Positions 1 through 6,974 are shown, counted from the stretch's first letter. The stretch: DNA of 11,492 bases from Kiritimatiellales bacterium (GCA_028692515.1 JAQUXG010000030.1:1-11492), one strand, 5' to 3'. Notes: generated from the letters alone by a model not told the origin. Numbers and translations: made by a program.

Positions 1-190
1 CGAAATTCTCACCGTGGACGACCACATCCGCCCGCTCATCATCAACCGCGCGCCCGCCAGCGACATTAAACGCGAAGCCATGCGCCACGGACTGCACACT
101 TTGCGCGACGACGGCTGGCGGCAGGTTTTAGCCGGTGTAACGACTATCGAGGAAATCCTTCGCGTCAGTGAAGACGACGAAGAATCCTGA
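1..190 (+). CDS. C-terminus of GspE/PilB-family secretion/pilus assembly ATPase (partial)
   Basis: Only the last 62 codons are in the window (frame starting at base 2, stop TGA at 188-190); the 5' part lies outside it. The residues include PLIINRAPASDIKREA and then HTLRDDGWRQVLAGVTTIEE, ending in LRVSEDDEES. The pattern of L-R-x-D-G-W, then x-G-x-T-T-x-E-E-x-L-R-V, is the conserved C-terminal end of the type II secretion ATPase GspE and the type IV pilus extension ATPase PilB. These cytoplasmic hexamers power pseudopilus or pilus assembly at the inner membrane. The fragment lacks the Walker and zinc-binding regions, so GspE and PilB cannot be told apart. The acidic tail is unremarkable. Two hairpins and two palindromes follow, so transcription probably ends here. 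Confidence 0.85.
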   Translation, partial: EILTVDDHIRPLIINRAPASDIKREAMRHGLHTLRDDGWRQVLAGVTTIEEILRVSEDDEES

Positions 191-193
191 GTT

Positions 194-208
194 TTCCAAT
201 CCTTGGAA
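194..208. repeat. TTCCAA-N3-TTGGAA palindrome, copy 1
   Basis: TTCCAA TCC TTGGAA lies four bases after the stop codon of the secretion ATPase and overlaps the left arm of the next hairpin. It is one of five perfect copies in the window. The function is unknown; in RNA it would form a 6-bp stem with a 3-nt loop. Confidence 0.7.
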
Positions 209-225
209 CCGGCGCGGCCGGTTTT
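207..225 (+). terminator. Hairpin terminator after the secretion ATPase
   Basis: AACCGGC (207-213), loop GCG, GCCGGTT (217-223), then two more T. The stem is a perfect 7 bp and GC-rich, but the T-run is short (four T in all, the first two being stem bases), so termination may be partial and helped by the second hairpin at 254-287. Confidence 0.5.
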
Positions 226-233
226 CATATTTC

Positions 234-252
234 TTTTCCAATGTTTGGAAAA
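234..252. repeat. TTCCAA-N3-TTGGAA palindrome, copy 2 (extended)
   Basis: TTTTCCAA TGT TTGGAAAA is a perfect 8-bp inverted repeat around a 3-base centre, the most extended copy in the window. It sits one base from the bidirectional terminator at 254-287, between two convergent genes. Confidence 0.75.
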
Positions 253-253
253 T

Positions 254-287
254 AAAAAAGCCGCCCCGTTTCCGGAGCGGCTTTTTT
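254..287. terminator. Bidirectional rho-independent terminator
   Basis: Six A, then GCCGCCCCG, a short loop, CGGAGCGGC, then six T. The A-run and T-run flank the stem on both sides, so it can terminate both the upstream plus-strand ATPase transcript and the minus-strand FadL transcript, whose stop codon is at 302-304. Its reverse complement is base-for-base the same stem-loop as the one at 9771-9799. Confidence 0.85.
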
Positions 288-301
288 GCGGACAGTGGAG
301 T

Positions 302-1456
302 TTAGAATTTCCAGCTGGCCCCGAGCGTCAGGCTGTTCTGGTACATGCTGATCTTTGTACCGGAACCCGCGTTACCTGGCATATCGTTGCCGTTAGCGGT
401 TACATCGGTTTCCAGCGCATGAATGTAGGCCATGTGCAGAGTGAATTTTTCAAACTCATACGATGCACCGCAGGTGACATGGGTCGTCATGATGGCCGGG
501 AAGAGCGAGTTGCTGAAGGCATTGTTCTCCCCAATCGGCGAGTTGCCGTGCGAAATCCCGCCGCGTAGCGTCAGGCGGTCGGTTGCGCCCCAGGTGACAC
601 CTGCTTTGACAATATTCTGATCTTCCCAGCCGAACTGGTCTCCCAGCGTGTCGAGTTTGTCCCATCCGATCCAGCGATAGTCGAGGACGACTTCGAGGTT
701 GGTGCGCACATTATAGGCCAAGCCAACAGTAAGCTGTTGCGGAAGATTCAGGGGGCCGTCGAGGAGGGTATCGTATTCATCAAATTCGGTCATGAACTGC
801 TCGCTCATGTAGCTTCCGCCGATCGTCAGCTTGTCGCCGATTTTCTGATTTACACCCACGATGAATCCGGCTCCGACCGCCGTGTCCCAATCGTCGCTTT
901 GGGGGACAAAGGAATTGTTAAGCATGTCGGTTTGGAAGCGGGACAGAACCAGAATCGGGCCGAACCCAATGCTGAGGCCGTTGTCAAATGCCTGTGCGTA
1001 AGTCAGGGTCATTTTGGCGATGGAAAGCTCAGTGTGCGTATCGCCGCCAGGGCCTGCAATGCGGGGCTGAGCATAGTCCACACCCATGCCGCTGGTTCCG
1101 TAGAGCCCAATGCCGACAAATCCTCCTTCACCCTTGCAGCAACCGAACGAGGCGCTGATCGAGGGAATGAAGAAGGCGGAGTCGTCGGTCTGTTTGCCAG
1201 CACCGCCGCTCATCGTAGAGTTGATGGTGCGCACCGGCGCGAAATATTGAAATGACGCATCGACTTGGCGGCCGACATCCGTCAGCCCGGCGGGGTTGAG
1301 GATGAGCCAGGTGGAATCTTTTGCGGATGCAACCCCGGCACCGGCGGTTCCCTGCTGAACCGGCCCGATGCCGATCAAATTAATTCCTTCCGTGGCTTTT
1401 ACGTTTGCGATTACGGCAAACAGTAGTGTCGCCGCAAGGATTCCTGTTTTTTTCAT
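302..1456 (-). CDS. OmpP1/FadL/TodX-family outer-membrane transport protein
   Basis: The 384-residue protein is a likely outer-membrane beta-barrel of the FadL family, which carries long-chain fatty acids or other hydrophobic compounds across the outer membrane. Residues 1-21 form a signal peptide (MKKTGILAATLLFAVIANVKA) with cleavage after VKA. The mature N-terminus has the family-typical GINLIGIGPVQQGTAGAGVAS followed by WLILNPAGL, the NPAG motif of the FadL hatch region. Alternating polar/hydrophobic strands follow, and the last residue is Phe (SWKF), the usual barrel C-terminus. A good Shine-Dalgarno (AAGGAGA in the coding sense, about 1466-1472) precedes the ATG. The gene stands alone, divergent from the ArsR gene, with a terminator just past its stop. 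The substrate cannot be read from sequence; a link to the acyl-CoA genes 7 kb away is only suggestive. Confidence 0.88.
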   Translation of the reverse strand: MKKTGILAATLLFAVIANVKATEGINLIGIGPVQQGTAGAGVASAKDSTWLILNPAGLTDVGRQVDASFQYFAPVRTINSTMSGGAGKQTDDSAFFIPSISASFGCCKGEGGFVGIGLYGTSGMGVDYAQPRIAGPGGDTHTELSIAKMTLTYAQAFDNGLSIGFGPILVLSRFQTDMLNNSFVPQSDDWDTAVGAGFIVGVNQKIGDKLTIGGSYMSEQFMTEFDEYDTLLDGPLNLPQQLTVGLAYNVRTNLEVVLDYRWIGWDKLDTLGDQFGWEDQNIVKAGVTWGATDRLTLRGGISHGNSPIGENNAFSNSLFPAIMTTHVTCGASYEFEKFTLHMAYIHALETDVTANGNDMPGNAGSGTKISMYQNSLTLGASWKF

Positions 1457-1565
1457 TTTGCTTTCTCCTTAAATGCTCCTCGTCTTTGAGGAATGGAGAG
1501 TAGGGAAACAGATTTAAAAACGAAGGTCAATTTAAAACACGACAAATATTATCCTTTATTCAGTG

Positions 1566-1584
1566 TTTATAAATTTGTTATAAA
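1566..1584. promoter_or_regulatory. Candidate ArsR-type operator
   Basis: TTTATAA-N5-TTATAAA is a perfect 7-bp inverted repeat in the AT-rich divergent region between fadL and the ArsR gene. ArsR repressors bind such AT-rich imperfect dyads near their own promoters. It ends 76 bases upstream of the ArsR start codon. AT-rich DNA makes chance dyads fairly likely, so this is only a candidate. Confidence 0.3.
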
Positions 1585-1608
1585 TTCAGCCTCAAAACGA
1601 GATTTCCA

Positions 1609-1634
1609 TTGATTAAATTTTAGAACATTATAAT
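1609..1634 (+). promoter_or_regulatory. Possible promoter of the ArsR/sulfur operon
   Basis: A perfect -10 hexamer TATAAT occurs at 1629-1634, with 26 bases between it and the ATG at 1661. The best -35-like sequence, TTGATT at 1609-1614, is only 14 bp away, shorter than optimal, so the -10 is convincing and the -35 is not. A regulated or weak promoter would fit. Confidence 0.4.
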
Positions 1635-1660
1635 TTATTAATCTATTGGAGGCGATACCG

Positions 1661-1960
1661 ATGAATGTTCAGGAACGAGAAATGACGGCCGAGGTGCTGA
1701 AGGCGATGGCGCATCCGGTACGTCTCGGTGTGATTGAGATTCTAGCCGATGGCGAGCAGACCTGCACGGAACTGTTTGAACAGCTGGAGTGCAGTCAGTC
1801 GATGATGTCACAGCAGCTCAAAATTCTCTGTCAGCAGGGACTGGTTTCGATTCGGAAAGAAGGCACGCAGAAATACTGCGCCCTGCAGAACCCTGACTTT
1901 CTGAAGCTGTTTGATTGTATGCACAAACACCTGCGAACCTTTCTTCATTTTAAGGATTAA
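1661..1960 (+). CDS. ArsR-family transcriptional repressor, cysteine-rich, probable sulfane-sulfur/thiol sensor
   Basis: The 99-residue winged-helix protein has the ArsR hallmarks: LKAMAHPVRLGVIEIL (residues 13-28), the recognition helix SQSMMSQQLKIL (45-56), and the wing GLVSIRKEGTQKYCAL (60-75). I chose the ATG at 1661 over the in-frame TTG at 1646 because TTGGAGG (1646-1652) is the Shine-Dalgarno and ends 8 bases before the ATG. Five cysteines (35, 44, 57, 73, 86) are many for this size. The classic ELCVCDL metal site is absent; the equivalent region reads TCTELF. It precedes the CoA-disulfide reductase/rhodanese/TusA/DsrE gene by 19 bp. I therefore infer a SqrR/BigR-like role: dithiol-persulfide switching that derepresses the sulfur gene. 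Which cysteines act, and whether a metal is bound instead, is not visible. Confidence 0.88.
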   Translation: MNVQEREMTAEVLKAMAHPVRLGVIEILADGEQTCTELFEQLECSQSMMSQQLKILCQQGLVSIRKEGTQKYCALQNPDFLKLFDCMHKHLRTFLHFKD

Positions 1961-1979
1961 CTGAAAAGGAGCTTTAATT

Positions 1980-4433
1980 ATGAACTCGAAAAAAATTGTG
2001 ATTATCGGCGGAGTCGCCGGCGGAGCCAGCGCGGCGGCGCGGGCACGGCGACTGAGCGAAGAGGCGGAAATTATTCTGCTTGAGCGCGGTCCGTATGTTT
2101 CATTTGCCAATTGCGGTCTTCCGTATCACATCGGCGGCGAAATCGCCGACCGCGACCGTCTGCTGGTGACCACGCCCGAGGCACTCCGCAAGCGCTTTTT
2201 GATTGATGTGCGCACGCGCAATGAAGTGACCGCGATTGATCCCGATAAAAAAGTAGTCGAAATCAAAAACCTGGAAAGTGGTGAAGTTTACACCGAAACC
2301 TACGACGCGCTGATTCTCAGTCCCGGTGCCGAGCCGGTGCGTCCGCCGATCCCTGGCATTGAGAGCCAAAATGTTCTGTCACTTCGCAATATGGAAGACA
2401 TGGATCGGATTATTAAGGCGCTCGACGGCAAGCGGCATGCGACCGTCATCGGCGGCGGCTACATCGGTCTCGAAATGGCGGAGGCGCTGCGCCGCCGCGG
2501 CGTGGCCACCACGCTGATTGAGCTCGCGCCGCAGGTGATGGGGCCGGCCGATCCGGAAATGGTTTCGATTCTTCATCAGGAACTCACAATCAATGGTGTC
2601 GATTTGCGCCTTGGCATTTCTGTGACCGCTTTTGCGGATACGGACAAAGGGGTGAAGCTAACGCTCAGCACCGGAGAAACACTCGATACCGGCGTGGCGA
2701 TTCTGGCGATCGGCGTGAAGCCCGAAACCTCGCTCGCCAAAGCGGCGGGCATTGAGCTCGGCCCGCGCGGCGGCATCAAGGTAAACTCGCAGATGCAGAC
2801 CTCCATGCCGGAGATTTACGCCGTCGGCGACGCCGTTGAAGTGATCGACTTTGTTACCCGCCAGCCCGCACTCATTCCGTTGGCCGGACCTGCCAACCGG
2901 CAGGGACGTATTGCTGCCGATAATATTTTCGGCCGCACGGCTCATTATAAAGACACGCAGGGCACGGCCATCTGCAAAGTGTTCAATCTGGCCATCGGCA
3001 TGACCGGCCTGAGCGAAAAAGCGGCCAAACGCGCCGGCATTGCCTATGAAAAAGTGTATGTCCATCCCGCCAGCCACGCCTCCTACTATCCGGGCTCGGC
3101 ACCGCTCAGCATCAAGATGCTGTTCGATCCACAGAGCGGAAAAGTGCTCGGCGCGCAGGCCGTCGGCGCCGCCGGCGTCGACAAGCGTATCGACGTCTTT
3201 GCCGTCGCGGTTCGTGCCGGACTGACCGTTTTTGATCTCGAAGAACTCGAGCTTTCCTATGCGCCTCCGTTCGGCTCTGCCAAAGATCCGGTCAACTTTG
3301 CCGGTTTTGTCGCGGCCAACTCGCTGCGCGGCGATGTGAAACTTTGTCAGGTCGAAGATCTTCTCAATCCGGCGCCGCACTGCAAGATTCTCGATGTCCG
3401 CACGCCGGAAGAGTTCGCGGCCGGAACCATTCCCGGCGCGAAAAACATTCCGGTCGACGATCTGCGCGAGCGGCTCGGCGATCTTTCCAAAGAGAAAGAA
3501 TATCTGGTGTTCTGCCGCGTCGGACTGCGCGGCTATCTCGCCTGCCGCATGCTGGCGCAGAAGGGGTTTAGCTGCCGCAACCTCACCGGCGGCTATATCA
3601 CCTATCAGCGGGCGGTTGAAATGCCCGTTGCTGAAATGCCCGAACAGCATAAACCCGAAAATGATTCCGATTACGAAGATGTGAAAAAGGAGCCGACCAT
3701 GAAACTCGTCAAAACCGTCAACGCCTGCGGTCAGCAATGTCCCGGCCCGATCCTTCAGCTTAAAAACGCCATGGATGAAATCAAAGAGGGCGAAGCCGTT
3801 TGCATCACAGCCACGGATCCCGGCTTTGTCGCCGACGTTCCGGCGTGGTGCAACACCACCGGCCACGAACTGGTTTTGGTCGAGCCCGCAGAGAAGGGCA
3901 CTTACCGCGCCACCATCGTCAAGCGCTCAATGGTTACCGGCGGCGTTCCAATGTATGGAAAAAAAGCGATGACTAACGTCGTTTTCTGTGCCGACTTTGA
4001 TAAAGCCATGGCGGCGTTCATCATCGCCAACGGCGCGGTGGCCGCGGGCTATGAAGTGACGCTGTTCTTCACCTTCTGGGGTATCAATATTCTGCGTAAA
4101 TCCGGTCCGGTGGTGACGAAGAAAAACCCGATTGAAAAAATGTTCGGCCTCATGATGCCGAAGGGCGCCGACAAGCTGACGCTGTCCAAGATGAATATGG
4201 CGGGCATGGGGCTGGCGATGATCAAAGGCATCATGAAGCACAAGAATGTGATGACGCTTCAGGAGCTGATCGGTCAGGCGAAATTCAGCGGCGTGAGAAT
4301 GGTCGTCTGCACCATGAGCATGGATCTGATGGGCATCAAAAAAGAAGAGCTGATCGACGGAGTGGAAGAAGGCGGGGTCGCGATGTACATCGATCATCTC
4401 AGCCGCTCCGGCGCGAACCTCTTTATCTCATAG
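1980..4433 (+). CDS. CoA-disulfide reductase - rhodanese - TusA - DsrE-like fusion (persulfide/sulfane-sulfur handling)
   Basis: The 817-residue protein carries four sulfur-relay modules. Residues 1-445 are a CoA-disulfide/CoA-persulfide reductase flavoprotein: FAD motif GGVAGGASAAA (10-20), redox site SFANCGLPY with Cys45, NAD(P)H motif IGGGYIGLE (157-165), FAD motif YAVGDA (280-285), and Tyr at 369/370 and 427 where the family has active-site tyrosines. About 455-550 is a rhodanese domain with catalytic loop CRVGLRG (Cys512). 574-650 is TusA-like, with CGQQCPGP (Cys583, Cys587) and DPGF. 664-817 is a DsrE-like domain with TLFFTFWG (694-701) and CTMSMDLMG (Cys777). Such chains pass persulfide sulfur from cysteine to cysteine. 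AAAGGAG lies 8 bases before the ATG, 19 bp after the ArsR stop. The order resembles known CoADR-RHD enzymes with a TusA-DsrE module added. An internal ribosome site precedes residue 574. The in vivo substrate is inferred. Confidence 0.9.
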   Translation: MNSKKIVIIGGVAGGASAAARARRLSEEAEIILLERGPYVSFANCGLPYHIGGEIADRDRLLVTTPEALRKRFLIDVRTRNEVTAIDPDKKVVEIKNLESGEVYTETYDALILSPGAEPVRPPIPGIESQNVLSLRNMEDMDRIIKALDGKRHATVIGGGYIGLEMAEALRRRGVATTLIELAPQVMGPADPEMVSILHQELTINGVDLRLGISVTAFADTDKGVKLTLSTGETLDTGVAILAIGVKPETSLAKAAGIELGPRGGIKVNSQMQTSMPEIYAVGDAVEVIDFVTRQPALIPLAGPANRQGRIAADNIFGRTAHYKDTQGTAICKVFNLAIGMTGLSEKAAKRAGIAYEKVYVHPASHASYYPGSAPLSIKMLFDPQSGKVLGAQAVGAAGVDKRIDVFAVAVRAGLTVFDLEELELSYAPPFGSAKDPVNFAGFVAANSLRGDVKLCQVEDLLNPAPHCKILDVRTPEEFAAGTIPGAKNIPVDDLRERLGDLSKEKEYLVFCRVGLRGYLACRMLAQKGFSCRNLTGGYITYQRAVEMPVAEMPEQHKPENDSDYEDVKKEPTMKLVKTVNACGQQCPGPILQLKNAMDEIKEGEAVCITATDPGFVADVPAWCNTTGHELVLVEPAEKGTYRATIVKRSMVTGGVPMYGKKAMTNVVFCADFDKAMAAFIIANGAVAAGYEVTLFFTFWGINILRKSGPVVTKKNPIEKMFGLMMPKGADKLTLSKMNMAGMGLAMIKGIMKHKNVMTLQELIGQAKFSGVRMVVCTMSMDLMGIKKEELIDGVEEGGVAMYIDHLSRSGANLFIS
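3687..3701 (+). promoter_or_regulatory. Internal Shine-Dalgarno and ATG at the TusA domain boundary
   Basis: AAGGAG (3687-3692) is followed after 6 bases by ATG (3699-3701), in frame, at Met574 of the fusion protein. Met574 (MKLVKTVNACGQQCPGP) is where a free-standing TusA would begin. Translation here would give a separate 244-residue TusA-DsrE protein. It may instead be a leftover of a gene fusion. The encoded linker (KKEPTM) would give the same bases, so chance cannot be excluded. Confidence 0.45.
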
Positions 4434-4438
4434 CGAGA

Positions 4439-5050
4439 TCAGGGCTGTGTGAACGCTTTGTAGGCGATGGCCTCCTGATTCAGTACATCAAAGGCCTTGC
4501 TGGGCTGAAGCCGAGGGTAGAGATCGGGTTCTTTGGCGAGCTGGTCGACGATGACTTTCGGGTCAAGCACCATGATGGCGTAAGCCGTGAAGGTATCGCC
4601 GGTCTGCTCATATTTGAGCTCTTTCGCGATGCTGCCGGCAATCTGTTGCTTAGTAATGATGCGGGCTGCGTTATTGAATCCGGTCAGCAGAAGCGAGTCA
4701 TAGGGTATTCCGGTTTCTTCCGAGAAGGCTTTCGCCAACGCTTCGATATGAGTATTCAATATACGTGCCAGCTCAATCCGTCCGTTTTTCTTGGCCATGT
4801 TGAGAGCCAGATCCAGACTCATGGATTCATCGGTGCCCAGCGCGGCCAGTCCGCCGGCCTGCGTGATTTGATCCGCCAGCGTCTGCATTTCTGTGGACAA
4901 TGACGATTGAACAACGGAGTCCTCCACCCTCTGCTTGGTTACCGAAACAGCAGGTTCGGGTTCGGGCGCTGGCGCGGGTGCGGGGGTTGAACAACCGGCA
5001 AGAAGAGCCGCGAGAGCAGACAGAACGAGTAAAAAAAGACCTTTTCGCAT
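4439..5050 (-). CDS. Putative lipoprotein, possibly LPP20-like
   Basis: The 203-residue product starts at ATG 5048-5050, not at the longer in-frame start near 5110: MRKGLFLLVLSALAALLAGC is a textbook lipoprotein signal with lipobox LAGC (Cys20), and AAAGGGA lies about 8 bases upstream. After Cys20 comes a Pro/Ala/Glu linker (PAPAPAPEPEPAV). The body is helix-rich, with ALNMAKKNGRIELARIL, then a long helix, then IITKQQIAGSIAKELK, and a strand pair ending in YAIMVLDPKVIVDQL. That order (an Ala-rich x-A-R-x-E-L-A-type helix, then an x-G-S-type strand and a Y-A-x-x-V-L strand) resembles LPP20/FlgT-type envelope lipoproteins, but only weakly. It is convergent with the sulfur fusion gene, with five bases between the stop codons and no clear terminator, so read-through antisense transcripts are possible. 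Confidence 0.8.
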   Translation of the reverse strand: MRKGLFLLVLSALAALLAGCSTPAPAPAPEPEPAVSVTKQRVEDSVVQSSLSTEMQTLADQITQAGGLAALGTDESMSLDLALNMAKKNGRIELARILNTHIEALAKAFSEETGIPYDSLLLTGFNNAARIITKQQIAGSIAKELKYEQTGDTFTAYAIMVLDPKVIVDQLAKEPDLYPRLQPSKAFDVLNQEAIAYKAFTQP

Positions 5051-5081
5051 GGTGGAAATCCCTTTTGTTTCAGACGGGAGG

Positions 5082-5110
5082 AAGGTAAACGAGGAACGGT
5101 TTGCTGGCAA
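5082..5110 (-). promoter_or_regulatory. Possible promoter of the lipoprotein gene
   Basis: Read on the minus strand: TTGCCA (5110-5105), 17 bp, TACCTT (5087-5082). The -35 and spacing are good and the -10 is poor. It would place transcription start about 25 bases before the ATG at 5050. Confidence 0.3.
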
Positions 5111-5132
5111 CCGATAAATCGGGTGTTTCGGC

Positions 5133-5161
5133 TTGAGAAAGCGGCTTCAACTCCCTATAAC
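5133..5161 (+). promoter_or_regulatory. Sigma70-like promoter of the etf operon
   Basis: TTGAGA (5133-5138), 17-bp spacer, TATAAC (5156-5161), with 32 bases between the -10 and the etfB start. It is the best-formed promoter I see in the window and sits in the divergent region between the lipoprotein and etfB. Confidence 0.6.
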
Positions 5162-5193
5162 AAAAGCTTATTTTTCCACGGAAAGGAACGTCT

Positions 5194-5979
5194 ATGCATA
5201 TTGTGGTCTGTATCAAGCAGGTCCCGGATTCGGACAAGGTTACTATTGACCGTGAGACCAACCGTCTCAACCGCGCCGGTGTACCCAGTATCATCAACCC
5301 TTTTGACGAAAACGCCCTTGAGATGGCGCTTCAGCTCAAGGACAAACATGGCGGAAAAATAACGGTTATTTCCATGGGTCCGCCGCAGGCCGAAGAGGCT
5401 CTTCGCACGGCGATGTCGCACGGCGCGGACGACGCGATCCTGATTTCCGACCGCAAATTCGGCGGCGCGGACACCTGGGCCACTTCCTATACGATCACGC
5501 TGGCGCTCAAAAAGCTGACCGAGCCGGTTGATCTGATTCTCTTCGGCAAACAGGCGATCGACGGCGACACCGCCCAGGTTGGTCCCGGCGTTGCCCACTT
5601 CTACGGCGTGCCGATGATCACCTACGCCAAATCCTGCGAAGTAACCGAAAACGGATTCCGCGTTCAGCAGGTCACCGACCACGGGTACAATGTCTGGGAT
5701 GTTGAAAAACCCGCCGCGCTGACGGTGGTCAAAGAAGCCAATTCTTTGCGCATGCCTTCTCTTAAGAAAAAGATGGCCGCCAAAAAAGCCGAGATTCCGG
5801 TCTGGGGCGTCGAACAGCTTCAGCCCGAAGAAGGCAAGATCGGCCTCGCCGGTTCGCCCACCAAGGTGAACAAGGTTTTTGCTCCGCCGATCAAGCTGAA
5901 CAAGGAAATCCTTTCCGGTGAACCGGCCGACATGGTCAAAGAACTCATTTATAAACTGCGGGAGAAGAAGGTTCTATGA
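5194..5979 (+). CDS. etfB: Electron transfer flavoprotein beta subunit
   Basis: The 261-residue protein is the small ETF subunit, which with EtfA carries electrons between acyl-CoA dehydrogenases and other redox partners. Clear marks are MHIVVCIKQVPDSDKVTID at the N-terminus, INPFDENALEMALQLK (about 34-49), MGPPQAEEALRTAMSHGAD, and the ETF-beta signature GKQAIDGDTAQVGPGVA. The MGPPQAE-to-ADTWATS block (about 61-94, including DRKFGGADTW) and the LAGSPTKV segment match the group of EtfB proteins that includes the bifurcating Clostridium and Acidaminococcus forms, rather than the mitochondrial type. That makes NAD(H) binding plausible but unproven. AAAGGA at 5182-5187 serves as Shine-Dalgarno. 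The stop codon overlaps the etfA start (ATGA), implying translational coupling and equal subunit supply. Confidence 0.95.
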   Translation: MHIVVCIKQVPDSDKVTIDRETNRLNRAGVPSIINPFDENALEMALQLKDKHGGKITVISMGPPQAEEALRTAMSHGADDAILISDRKFGGADTWATSYTITLALKKLTEPVDLILFGKQAIDGDTAQVGPGVAHFYGVPMITYAKSCEVTENGFRVQQVTDHGYNVWDVEKPAALTVVKEANSLRMPSLKKKMAAKKAEIPVWGVEQLQPEEGKIGLAGSPTKVNKVFAPPIKLNKEILSGEPADMVKELIYKLREKKVL

Positions 5980-6974
5980 GCACCAATAAAGAAATCTGGG
6001 TTTACGCGGAACAGGAAAACGGCAAGCTCTCCGGGGTTGTTTTTGAACTCCTCTCCGAAGGACGCAAGCTGGCGGCCAAATCGGGCTTCACCCTTTGCGC
6101 GGTGCTCGCCTCCGCGGGCGGCAAGCCGATGCATCAGGAGCTGTTCAACTACGGCGCGAAGAAAATCTACAACATCGAAGATCCTAAACTGGACACCTAT
6201 CAGAACGACTATTTCTCCAAAGTCATGGCTGAGCTGATCAAGGAACAGAACCCCGAGATCGTCCTCTACGGCGCTTCCACGATCGGCCGCAGCCTCGCCC
6301 CGACCGTCGCCGTCATGGGCTGGGCCGGCCTCACCGCCGACTGCACCGAACTCGACTTCGACACCGAACGCGGCTTGCTGCTGCAAACGCGCCCGGCCTT
6401 CGGTGGCAACATCATGGCCACCATCATCTGCCCCGACCACCGTCCGCAGATGTCCACCGTCCGCTCCAACGTCTTCAAAAAAGAACGCGTTAGCGAAAAT
6501 GAATCCGGCGAAGTCGTCGAAATTAAAGTCGACCTTTCCGGCGTTAAAGAACGCATGAAACGCGTCGAAAGCGTTGTCGAAGAAGTTAACACCGTAGACC
6601 TCAAAGCCGCCGACTACATCGTCTCCGGCGGACGCGGGTTGGGCGGCCCCGAAAACTTCAAGATTGTCGAAGGACTGGCTGGCGCCCTCGGCGGCGCGGT
6701 CGGTGCCTCGCGCGCCACCGTCGATGCCGGTTGGATTTCGCATCATCATCAGGTCGGACAGACCGGTAAAACCGTTTGTCCGCTGGTTTACATTGCCTGC
6801 GGGATCTCCGGCGCCATTCAGCATCTGGCCGGTATGCAGAGTGCCGACCTCATCATCGCCATCAACAAAGATCCCGATGCACCGATCTTCGACGTCGCCG
6901 ACTTCGGTCTCATCGGCGACCTGCATCAGATCGTGCCGGAATTCACTAAACAGATCACCGCTCTGCGTTCCTGA
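5976..6974 (+). CDS. etfA: Electron transfer flavoprotein alpha subunit
   Basis: The 332-residue protein is the FAD-binding large ETF subunit. The C-terminal FAD domain is unmistakable: YIVSGGRGLGG, ASRATVDAGWISHHHQVGQT, GKTV, YIACGISGAIQHLAGM, INKDPDAPIF and DFGLIGDLHQIVP. The N-terminal domain has LYGASTIGRSLAPTVAV and TRPAFGGNIMATIICPDHRP. The second of these is typical of the Clostridium/Acidaminococcus-type EtfA proteins that pair with butyryl-CoA dehydrogenase, in line with the EtfB assignment. Its ATG overlaps the etfB stop by 4 bp. It should form a cytoplasmic heterodimer with EtfB and serve the acyl-CoA dehydrogenase encoded 1.6 kb downstream. There is no extra ferredoxin domain or fusion, and the length is normal. 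Confidence 0.95.
   Translation: MSTNKEIWVYAEQENGKLSGVVFELLSEGRKLAAKSGFTLCAVLASAGGKPMHQELFNYGAKKIYNIEDPKLDTYQNDYFSKVMAELIKEQNPEIVLYGASTIGRSLAPTVAVMGWAGLTADCTELDFDTERGLLLQTRPAFGGNIMATIICPDHRPQMSTVRSNVFKKERVSENESGEVVEIKVDLSGVKERMKRVESVVEEVNTVDLKAADYIVSGGRGLGGPENFKIVEGLAGALGGAVGASRATVDAGWISHHHQVGQTGKTVCPLVYIACGISGAIQHLAGMQSADLIIAINKDPDAPIFDVADFGLIGDLHQIVPEFTKQITALRS

Noticed and set aside
203..1255. Plus-strand frames opposite fadL (203-568 and 737-1255)
   Set aside because: They run through the terminator or antisense to a well-supported outer-membrane gene, without ribosome sites.
1646..1660. TTG start five codons upstream for the ArsR gene
   Set aside because: The TTG is part of the Shine-Dalgarno TTGGAGG serving the ATG at 1661; family members begin close to the latter.
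2658..3866. Long open frame (402 codons) on the minus strand opposite the sulfur fusion gene
   Set aside because: It is an artefact of GC-rich codon bias in the real gene. The translation is low-complexity with no recognisable domain and no ribosome site.
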